Source of the DNA: Allopontixanthobacter confluentis
GTDB lineage: Bacteria; Pseudomonadota; Alphaproteobacteria; Sphingomonadales; Sphingomonadaceae
NCBI RefSeq assembly: GCF_009827615.1
Contig: NZ_WTYU01000001.1
Span: 579,001-643,000 of the forward strand
Direction: 5' to 3'
Length of the DNA: 64,000 nt
Both the position numbers and the translations under genes were made by a program. This document shows, piece after piece, positions 9,514 to 16,561 of this stretch. Below the pieces are notes generated by a model. It was not told the origin of the DNA and ran no database searches. It was given only the letters and a program-made list of their open reading frames with translations. Every line of letters begins with the position of its first letter. Position 1 is the first letter of the stretch.

Positions 9514-9674
9514 GCGGCCAGACCTTCCAGTTGGGGGGCTGCGTCGATAATTTCGGGCGCGTTTGCAGCTGCGCCTGCGCCGATGACGGCGCGCACATCG
9601 ACTGGCTGGCTTGCGGGCAGCTCTGCAATGGACAAATTGGCGCGGGAAATGGGCACGACGGGCAATCCCGGCAC
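9510..9674 (-). pseudogene. C-terminal fragment of an unidentified gene upstream of fliA
   Basis: The minus-strand frame ending at the TGA at 9512-9510 is open from a stop at 9698. Its last ~40 codons (ending in the residues PEIIDAAPQLEGLAA) have coding-like third positions, and its stop overlaps the fliA start. No good start exists and the 5' part runs into the antisense of the fliD scrap, so it looks like the 3' remnant of a longer gene. I do not recognise the family. A 54-codon GTG-started gene at 9674 is the alternative reading. Confidence 0.4.
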
Positions 9675-9876
9675 GCTGGCCGGATCGGTCGCCCGCTACA
9701 CCCGGTCCGCACAGCAAATCGATGACCAGCTGGCCAAGATCACGGAACAGCAGGACGCGCTTCGGGCGCAATTGACCACGCAATTTGCCCGGACAGACCG
9801 CAATGTAGCGGCTTCGCAATCCACCCTTTCGTTCCTGAAAAACCAGATCGCTGCGTGGAATGCGGACCGGAACTGA
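9628..9876 (+). pseudogene. fliD: Truncated fliD: C-terminal ~82 residues of the flagellar filament cap protein
   Basis: The frame ending at 9876 matches the C-terminal part of FliD/HAP2: a helical coiled region (GTLAGSVARYTRSAQQIDDQ, EQQDALRAQL) ending in the family-typical ASQSTLSFLKNQIAAWN. FliD proteins are normally 400 residues or more, but upstream of about 9628 the frame loses resemblance and runs into antisense of fliA and its upstream fragment. There is no ribosome site at the internal ATG. fliS follows after one base, as in intact fliDS operons. This is therefore a 5'-deleted remnant unless a full copy exists elsewhere. Confidence 0.72.
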
Positions 9877-9877
9877 C

Positions 9878-10258
9878 ATGCTCGCCCTTGCCACACCCAA
9901 AGCTGCCTACCGCCGGGTTGAACGCGATGCCGCAATTCTTGGTTCGGACGCCCGCGCGCTTAGCCTGTATTGCTTTGACGAGCTGGAAACGTCGCTTGCC
10001 AGCGCCCTGCATGCCAACCGCACCGGCGCATACGCACGGCGCGGAACCGCGCTTTCCGGCGCTATCGGGGCCATTTCTGCGCTCAGGACCGGCACGGACC
10101 CCGGCCATGCGCTGGCAGCGGCCATGCACGCCCTGTTCGATGCTGCGGACCGGTCCTTGCGCGCATCGATGGTGGATTTCAGGCCGCTGTCGCTGGAAGC
10201 GATCCGGCAGGATTTCACGGAAATACGCCTTGCCATGTTCGGCGCGCGCCAGATCTGA
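9878..10258 (+). CDS. fliS: FliS-like flagellin export chaperone
   Basis: A 126-residue all-helical protein with the FliS layout: an N-terminal tyrosine/arginine segment (AYRRVERDA), LSLYCFDELETSLASALHA, a second helix that begins GAIGAISALRTG, then LRASMVDFRPLSLEAI. FliS binds the flagellin C-terminus to prevent premature assembly. The start ATG lies one base after the fliD remnant stop, the usual fliD-fliS spacing. Sequence conservation is modest, so identification rests on pattern plus position. The frame is intact, although its neighbour fliD is truncated. Confidence 0.72.
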   Translation: MLALATPKAAYRRVERDAAILGSDARALSLYCFDELETSLASALHANRTGAYARRGTALSGAIGAISALRTGTDPGHALAAAMHALFDAADRSLRASMVDFRPLSLEAIRQDFTEIRLAMFGARQI

Positions 10259-10398
10259 TCGCGCCGTGCCAGCTTCAGACCTTTCGCAATGTCAGGCGTT
10301 TTCGCATTGGGCTTAAGCTCCTCTGTCAGAACTATATTCATCACAAACGCCGGCTTTGCTTTACTGGCTGGAAACCTTTGCCCGCTAGGCGGGATCAG

Positions 10399-12762
10399 GT
10401 GAGCGAAATTCAGAAAATCATGTCGGCACCTACAGTCAGACTTCCTGCACGTGAAGTGCTGGGCCTGAGCGATCCTACCACTGACGGATGGAGCAGGCTG
10501 CGCGGGATGCAATATCCGCGGCTTGCCCATGGCACCCGCCTTCGCATTGCCGGGCAGTCGCTGGCAGCCGGACTGGTCGCACTCAGCGCATTCTGGGCAG
10601 GGACATTGTGGCTTGCCGCAGGCTGGCTGGTCGCATTGGCCGCAACCATGATTTTCAGCGCGCAGGTGCATTCTGCAGTCGCCGATTCTGATCGGCGCAA
10701 CCTGTCGGCCCTTGAATTTCGCAAACATTTGCTGGCAGCGGCATTATCGGCCGCAGTGTGGTGTCTGCCCCTGCTGGTCTTCGGCTTCATTGGCGTGGCC
10801 AATCCGCTGCTGGAAGTCTGGATAATCATTTCCGTGCTGGTGGTGGGCTCTGCCCTTACCGTGGCATCTGCGCCCCTGGGCACGGTGATATTCGCTTGCG
10901 CTACCAGTGCAGCGGCGATGATCGGCTTTGCGCTGGCGGGGGAATTTTCCATGGTCCCGGTCCCGGCGATATTCGCGGTGATCGTGGTCAGCGGCACCAT
11001 CCAGAACGCGCGCACTTTTCTCGAAGCGCGCTTTGCAGAAGCCGGCATGGCCGAAAAAAGCGAAGTGGTTTCGCTGCTGCTGCGCGAATTTGAGGAAAAC
11101 CAGGCAGACTGGCTGTGGCAGGTTGATACTGCGCGGCGCGTCCGCATGGTATCGCCGCGCTTCTCCTTTGCGCTGGGCAAAACGCCTGAAGAAGTGAACG
11201 GCAAGCAATTCCTGGAACTTATCAGCGGGGACGGTTGGGCAACCGGCCAGTTCGCGCCCAGCCTGCATGATCTGGCGGAACGGATGAAACGCCGTGAAAG
11301 TTTTTCCAGCGTTCTGGTCAATGTCACGATTGATCGGGAAGAACGCTGGTGGGAATTATCTGGCACCCCAATGCTGGACGATGGCGGACAATACATCGGC
11401 TTCCGCGGTGTCGGCTCCGATGTGACGGAGCAGCGCGAATCCAGCGAAAAAATCGCCTATCTGGCGCGTTATGATACGCTGACGGGCCTGCCCAACCGTT
11501 TGATGCTGCATGAAAGCCTGGGCGAAGCCTTGCGCTTTGCGCACCAATGGCGGTCGCGCTGTGCCTTCCTGATGATCGATCTTGACCGGTTCAAGGCCGT
11601 GAACGATTCCCTTGGCCATCTGGTGGGCGACCAGTTGCTGGCGCAGGTTTCCGGCAGGCTCAAGGAACTGATCGGCGAAAACGAGATGGTGGGCCGTCTG
11701 GGCGGCGATGAATTTGCCATTGTCATCCGCGATGCTTCGAACAAGGAAACAGTCGAGCGGATTGCCCACAGGGTGATTGACAGCCTTTCGAAGCCCTATT
11801 CGATCGACCATCATACATTGTATGTGGGTGCCAGTGTCGGATCGGCAATCGGCCCGCGCGATGGCACCAATGTCGAAGATCTGATGCGCAATTCCGACCT
11901 TGCCCTTTACCGTGCCAAGGATGAAGGCGGCGGCGAGCATTACCGGTACGAACCGGCTCTGCACGCATCGGCAGAAGAACGCCGCAAGCTGGAATTTTCA
12001 CTGCGCCACGCCATCGAACGCGGCGAGTTGCTGCTGCATTATCAGCCGGTGGTGGATGCGATTGGCGAAAATGTGCTCAGTTTCGAAGCGCTGGTGCGCT
12101 GGAACAGCCCGGAACACGGGTTTGTCAGCCCGGTTAAATTCATCCCGCTGGCAGAAGATACAAGGCTGATTGTCCCCATCGGCCAATGGGTCATGGAACA
12201 GGCGTGCACAGAAGCGACCAACTGGCCAGCCCATATTCGCATTGCGGTCAATGTGTCGGGGGAACAGCTGATCGAACCTGATTTTGCCTCCACCGTGGTG
12301 CGGGCGCTTGCCAAAAGCGGGCTTGAGGCAAGCCGCCTGGAAATCGAGGTGACGGAAAGCATTTTCCTGCGTGATGCCGATGTCGCGCGTGCTGCGCTTG
12401 AAGAAATCATGGCGCTGGGCTGTTCGGTCGCGCTGGATGACTTTGGCACGGGCTATTCATCCCTGGGCTATTTACGCAAATTGCGTTTTTCCACCATCAA
12501 GGTGGACCGCAGTTTCGTGCAGGGCGCGGCCAATGCCCACCCTGAAAGCCTGGCAATCATCCGTGCCGTTGTCGCCATGGCGGACAGTCTTGAAATGTCC
12601 ACCACCGCCGAAGGTGTCGAAACGGCAGAGGAAGCGGAAATGATCCGCAAACTGGGCTGCAAGAAAATTCAGGGGTATTATTTCGGCAGGCCCATGCCGG
12701 CAGCCGATGCGCGTAAAGTGGTCAGGCGCGCACCCGCGCTGGCCAAGGCAGTGGGCGCCTGA
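10399..12762 (+). CDS. Membrane GGDEF-EAL cyclic-di-GMP turnover protein with PAS domain
   Basis: About 787 residues: a membrane region of five or six helices (about 50-215), a PAS domain (about 225-345), a GGDEF domain with intact GRLGGDEF (about residue 435) and an EAL domain with FEALVRW, DDFGTGYSS and KVDRSF all present. Both diguanylate cyclase and phosphodiesterase active sites look complete, so it could make or degrade c-di-GMP. The RxxD inhibitory site normally five residues before GGDEF is absent (GENE is there instead). Start is uncertain: a GTG at 10399 was preferred; a TTG at 10378 and an ATG at 10420 are in frame. It follows fliS and may be a motility or biofilm switch. Confidence 0.92.
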   Translation: MSEIQKIMSAPTVRLPAREVLGLSDPTTDGWSRLRGMQYPRLAHGTRLRIAGQSLAAGLVALSAFWAGTLWLAAGWLVALAATMIFSAQVHSAVADSDRRNLSALEFRKHLLAAALSAAVWCLPLLVFGFIGVANPLLEVWIIISVLVVGSALTVASAPLGTVIFACATSAAAMIGFALAGEFSMVPVPAIFAVIVVSGTIQNARTFLEARFAEAGMAEKSEVVSLLLREFEENQADWLWQVDTARRVRMVSPRFSFALGKTPEEVNGKQFLELISGDGWATGQFAPSLHDLAERMKRRESFSSVLVNVTIDREERWWELSGTPMLDDGGQYIGFRGVGSDVTEQRESSEKIAYLARYDTLTGLPNRLMLHESLGEALRFAHQWRSRCAFLMIDLDRFKAVNDSLGHLVGDQLLAQVSGRLKELIGENEMVGRLGGDEFAIVIRDASNKETVERIAHRVIDSLSKPYSIDHHTLYVGASVGSAIGPRDGTNVEDLMRNSDLALYRAKDEGGGEHYRYEPALHASAEERRKLEFSLRHAIERGELLLHYQPVVDAIGENVLSFEALVRWNSPEHGFVSPVKFIPLAEDTRLIVPIGQWVMEQACTEATNWPAHIRIAVNVSGEQLIEPDFASTVVRALAKSGLEASRLEIEVTESIFLRDADVARAALEEIMALGCSVALDDFGTGYSSLGYLRKLRFSTIKVDRSFVQGAANAHPESLAIIRAVVAMADSLEMSTTAEGVETAEEAEMIRKLGCKKIQGYYFGRPMPAADARKVVRRAPALAKAVGA

Positions 12763-12808
12763 ACGGGTAATTGAACGGGTAATTGCGAGGGTAATCGAAC
12801 CCGTAAGT
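12761..12808. repeat. 12-bp tandem repeat, 4 copies
   Basis: Units start at 12761, 12773, 12785 and 12797. The first two are identical (GAACGGGTAATT) and the next two are diverged. The array starts within the stop codon of the GGDEF-EAL gene and fills the convergent gap before purQ. Confidence 0.85.
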
Positions 12809-12827
12809 AAACCGGCAACAACGCGGG

Positions 12828-13505
12828 TCAGGCAGCGACGAGGGCCTTTACCGCGCTATCAAACAGGGCGCGGCCATCGGTGCTGCCATGGGCGGTTTCT
12901 ACTGCACGTTCGGGATGGGGCATCATGCCCAGCACATTGCCTGCCCGGTTGAGAACACCAGCAATATCACGGCGTGAACCGTTGCAGGCATCTGTATAGC
13001 GAAACGCCACGCGGCCTTCGCCTTCCAGCCGGTCCAGCGTTTCATCATCGGCGAAATAATTGCCATCGTGGTGGGCCACCGGAATGTGGATGATCTGCCC
13101 TGCGGAATATCCGCTGGTGAACAGCGTCTGGTTGTTTTCCACCTTCAGTGCGACCGTGCGGCAGATGAAGTTCTGCCCGGCATTGCGCATCAGCGCACCG
13201 GGCAACAGGCCGCTTTCCGTCAATATCTGAAAGCCGTTGCAAACACCCAGCACCGGCACGCCGCGTGATGCCGCATCGACCACGGCCTGCATGATCGGGC
13301 TGCGTGCTGCCATGGCACCTGAACGCAGATAATCGCCATAGGAAAAACCGCCCGGCAAGGCGATGAAATCCAGCCGGTCGGGCAGGGCTGCATCCCCATG
13401 CCATACGCGCATCGGGGCTGTGCCTGATGCCAGTTCCAGCGCCACGGCCATGTCCCGGTCGCAATTGGAACCGGGGAACGTGATAACAGCAGAACGGAAA
13501 GCCAT
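12828..13505 (-). CDS. purQ: Phosphoribosylformylglycinamidine synthase glutaminase subunit PurQ
   Basis: The glutaminase subunit of FGAM synthase, purine pathway step 4; it supplies ammonia to PurL with PurS as third subunit. The 225-residue protein is a class I amidotransferase: [12 protein letters not shown] at the start, [13 protein letters not shown], the nucleophile Cys in LGVCNGFQ, and the His-Glu pair in MMPHPERA. The ATG at 13505 shares one base with the purS stop (TAATG), so translation is coupled. purL is not adjacent. Confidence 0.97.
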   Translation of the reverse strand: MAFRSAVITFPGSNCDRDMAVALELASGTAPMRVWHGDAALPDRLDFIALPGGFSYGDYLRSGAMAARSPIMQAVVDAASRGVPVLGVCNGFQILTESGLLPGALMRNAGQNFICRTVALKVENNQTLFTSGYSAGQIIHIPVAHHDGNYFADDETLDRLEGEGRVAFRYTDACNGSRRDIAGVLNRAGNVLGMMPHPERAVETAHGSTDGRALFDSAVKALVAA

Positions 13506-13753
13506 TATGCGTTTTCCTTCTCGCCCACCTTTTCGATGCGATAATTCTCGATCACCATATTGGCGAGGAGTTTGCGGCACATCTCGTCAAGCTGCGCGTC
13601 GGTCACGCTGTCGTCCACATCCAGTTCGATCAGGCGCCCGGCGCGCACATCATTGACCCCGGCAAAGCCAAGCCCTTCGAGCGCATGATGGATTGCGCGG
13701 CCCTGCGGGTCGAGCACACCGGATTTGAGAGAGACGTGAATATGGACTTTCAT
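13505..13753 (-). CDS. purS: Phosphoribosylformylglycinamidine synthase subunit PurS
   Basis: An 82-residue small subunit that bridges PurQ and PurL in the three-part FGAM synthase. Visible features are the start [18 protein letters not shown], then a conserved-type LIELDVDD and [14 protein letters not shown]. Length is normal for PurS. It is the first gene of a purS-purQ pair with a one-base overlap. The start is the ATG at 13753; upstream in-frame codons do not look like PurS. Confidence 0.96.
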   Translation of the reverse strand: MKVHIHVSLKSGVLDPQGRAIHHALEGLGFAGVNDVRAGRLIELDVDDSVTDAQLDEMCRKLLANMVIENYRIEKVGEKENA

Positions 13754-14250
13754 CGCGGGGACCTTTGCAGAAAGGCTGGTATCGGGCTTGGGTTGAATAT
13801 GCCCCTGCCTATGACGCCGGATCGCCGCAGGAGCAAGCCGTGGAGCCGTTGTTCTTAACATGGCGGAACGGGTGCAGGGGCGATTTTTACGCGCGACGAG
13901 CTGATTTGGCGTTCGAAGTTCCAATCATAGGTGCTTGATTTACAAATTTAAATCGGTTCTTTCATGCGGCAATCTCTCCAATCAGGATTGGCAGCGCTGG
14001 CCCTCATCGTTGACCGATTTTCTGTTGCCAGGCGCCTGTTGAAACTGTTCCCAAAACGCAACATTGCGGGGGATTCGCCAAGTAGCCATTGGCGACGCAA
14101 AAGCACCCAGAAAACAAACTATCGAAATATAACAAGGTATTGAAAGGGGCACTTGATAATTCCCTGAGCGGCAAGCGCCCGAAATAGGGCGCGCCTTTTA
14201 CGGGTTCTTGCGCTACCTGCTGGCGACCAAGTTTCTCGGAGTATATCGAA
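13754..14250. other. 497-bp divergent intergenic region with two small palindromes
   Basis: No convincing gene is present. The stretch separates purS (minus) from the TonB receptor (plus). It holds a locally AT-rich patch around 13935-13960 with an inverted repeat (GATTTA at 13937-13942, TAAATC at 13949-13954) and a second palindrome CCAATCAGGATTGG at 13978-13991. Promoters for both flanking genes should lie here, but none could be assigned. A ribosome site GGAG precedes the receptor start. Confidence 0.55.
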
Positions 14251-16491
14251 ATGACCAATCGCATACGCCCATCTTTTCGGCCTTCCGTCCGGGGCGCTGC
14301 TGCCAGCATGATTACGCTTGCGCTGGCAACGCTGGCCCAGCCCGCATGGGCGCAGGATAGTGGTGCCACACCGGCAGCAGCACCTGCCGGGCAGCTTGAT
14401 GTGATTGTCGTTACGGCCAACCGCCGCGAAGAAAACCTGCAGGATGTGGCAATTTCCGCGGCCACTCTCGACACAGACCGCGTGCAGACCATCTTTGACG
14501 CGGGCGCAGACATCACCGCGCTGGCGGCCCGTGTCCCCGGCCTGTTTGTGGAAAGTTCAAATGGCCGTGCAGCGCCGCGCTTTTATATTCGCGGGCTTGG
14601 CAACACCGATTTCGATCTGGCTGCATCGCAGCCTGTTTCGGTGCTGATGGACGATGTGGTGATGGAAAATGTCACCCTGAAAAGTTTCCCGGTATTTGAT
14701 GTTGACCGCATTGAGGTGCTGCGCGGCCCGCAAGGCACTTTGTTCGGGCGCAACACCCCGGCGGGCATCGTGAAGATTGACACGAACAAGCCGACCAACG
14801 ATTTTTCGGCGCAGGCTTCTGTCAGCGCCGGCAGCTTTGGCTCCATCTCACTTGATGCAGGCGTGGGCGGACCGCTGGTGAAGGACCGGCTGGCTGCCCG
14901 TATCTCGGTGCTGTATCAGGGCCGGGACGATTATGTGGATAATGGCTTCACGGGCGAAGAAGATGTCTACGGCGGTTTTGATGAAATCGCTGTTCGCGGC
15001 CAGTTGCTGTTCACGCCGAACGACCGGTTGAGCATTCTGGGTGCGGCCCAATACCGTGATCTTGACGGCACTTCGACCTTGTTCAGGGCCAATATCCTTG
15101 GCCCCGGCAATAATGACCTGAACCAGAATTACGACCGCAAGACCGTGTTTTACGATGCAGGCGGGGGCAATATCTCGGAATATCAAGGCTTTGGCGCATC
15201 TTTCAAATTTGATTATGAATTTGACGGCGCCACGCTCACGTCGATCACTGCGTATAATGAAAGCAACGGATCAAGCCGCGGCGATATTGATGGCGGCTTT
15301 GGCGCAGCGTTCCTGCCTGTCTCTGGCCCCGGTTTCATTCCGTTCCCGTCCGATACGCGAGATTCCATTGATCTGAAGCAGACCACCCATGAAGTGCGCC
15401 TGGCGTCCAATGGCGATGGCGCATTTACGTGGCAGGTCGGTGCCTTTGCATTCGACAGCGATTTCAATGTCCTGACAGAAGGGTTTGATTTCCCGCCACC
15501 AGTAAAGGTGCGCCACCAGAACAGCAGCTGGGCCGTATTCGGGCAGGGCACATATCAGTTTACCGATATGCTGCGCGTCACGGGGGGCGTGCGATATACC
15601 GAAGATGACAAGAACTTTTACGTCCTGTCAGGCGGCCCGCTGAATTTCCGCGAAGTGTCGGACAACAGGGTCAGCTGGGATGTCAGCGCTTTTGCCGATG
15701 TATCGGACGATTTCAGCGTATATGCCCGCGTTGCCAGCGGCTTCCGCGCGCCCACCATCCAGGGCCGCGATGTGGCGTTCTTCTCGCCCCCGTCGGTGGC
15801 GACATCGGAAAAGATCATGTCCTATGAAGTCGGCTTCAAAAGCGAGCTGGCTGACCGACGCATCCGTCTGAACGGGGCAGTCTTCACCTACACCGTGGAA
15901 GATCTGCAATTTACCGCGGTGGGCGGGCTGGGCAATCTGGTCCAGCTGGTCAATGCCAATGAAGGCAAGGCGTGGGGCTTCGAGCTCGATTCCGCTTTCC
16001 AGCTTTCGGAAAACTTCCTCGTGACTGCCGGCGTCAGCTATAATGATACCGAGATCAACGACCCCGGTCTGGCAGTGGGCATTTGCGCGCAATGCACCGT
16101 CACCGACCCGATTGTTAATCTGAGCGGGACTGACCGTGCACTGGTGGATGGTAACCCGTTCCCCAATGCGCCCAAGTGGATTGCCGATGTCACGGCGCGC
16201 TATTCCGTGCCGCTTGGCAATGGCGGTGAAGTGTTTGTCTTCACCGACTGGGCCTATCAGGGCGCCACGAATTTCTTCCTGTATCAATCCAGGGAATTTA
16301 ACGCCGACAACCAGTTCGAAGGTGGTTTGCGGATCGGTTATGCCGCCCCCGATAACCAGTATGAAGTGGCCTTGTTTGCTCGCAACATCACCAACGAGAA
16401 CAATGTGAAGGGCGGCATCGACTTCAACAATAACACCGCATTTGTGAACGACCCGCGCGTGCTGGGCGTGTCAGCGCGCGTGCGCTACTGA
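14251..16491 (+). CDS. TonB-dependent outer membrane receptor
   Basis: A 746-residue gated outer membrane transporter. It has a signal peptide ending near LAQPAWAQD (about residue 34), a TonB-box-like segment (VIVVTANRREENLQDV), a plug domain with FYIRGLGNTDF, VEVLRGPQGTLFGRNT-type motif (here IEVLRGPQGTLFGRN) and a C-terminal barrel ending in an aromatic-rich strand (VSARVRY). Substrate is unknown. The Q-D-V plug style is common among sphingomonad receptors for siderophores, plant or polycyclic compounds and glycans. It stands alone, with a long upstream region and a strong terminator downstream. Confidence 0.93.
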   Translation: MTNRIRPSFRPSVRGAAASMITLALATLAQPAWAQDSGATPAAAPAGQLDVIVVTANRREENLQDVAISAATLDTDRVQTIFDAGADITALAARVPGLFVESSNGRAAPRFYIRGLGNTDFDLAASQPVSVLMDDVVMENVTLKSFPVFDVDRIEVLRGPQGTLFGRNTPAGIVKIDTNKPTNDFSAQASVSAGSFGSISLDAGVGGPLVKDRLAARISVLYQGRDDYVDNGFTGEEDVYGGFDEIAVRGQLLFTPNDRLSILGAAQYRDLDGTSTLFRANILGPGNNDLNQNYDRKTVFYDAGGGNISEYQGFGASFKFDYEFDGATLTSITAYNESNGSSRGDIDGGFGAAFLPVSGPGFIPFPSDTRDSIDLKQTTHEVRLASNGDGAFTWQVGAFAFDSDFNVLTEGFDFPPPVKVRHQNSSWAVFGQGTYQFTDMLRVTGGVRYTEDDKNFYVLSGGPLNFREVSDNRVSWDVSAFADVSDDFSVYARVASGFRAPTIQGRDVAFFSPPSVATSEKIMSYEVGFKSELADRRIRLNGAVFTYTVEDLQFTAVGGLGNLVQLVNANEGKAWGFELDSAFQLSENFLVTAGVSYNDTEINDPGLAVGICAQCTVTDPIVNLSGTDRALVDGNPFPNAPKWIADVTARYSVPLGNGGEVFVFTDWAYQGATNFFLYQSREFNADNQFEGGLRIGYAAPDNQYEVALFARNITNENNVKGGIDFNNNTAFVNDPRVLGVSARVRY

Positions 16492-16513
16492 TCAGGCAGC
16501 ATTGTTTTGGACT

Positions 16514-16549
16514 ACGGGGCCGGAAGGAAACTTCCGGCCCCGTTTATTT
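16514..16549. terminator. Rho-independent terminator between convergent receptor and M16 genes
   Basis: A perfect 13-bp stem (16514-16526 with 16531-16543) closes a GAAA tetraloop and is followed on the plus strand by TTATTT. It lies between two convergent stops. Confidence 0.9.
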
Positions 16550-16561
16550 GCCAGTGACTAA

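Noticed and set aside
9740-10129. 129-codon minus-strand frame opposite fliD/fliS
   Set aside because: Cys/Gly/Arg-rich shadow of the plus-strand genes, no family resemblance.
14004-14516. 170-codon minus-strand frame overlapping the receptor signal peptide
   Set aside because: Half lies antisense to the receptor start, no motif, no ribosome site; the rest is the intergenic leader.
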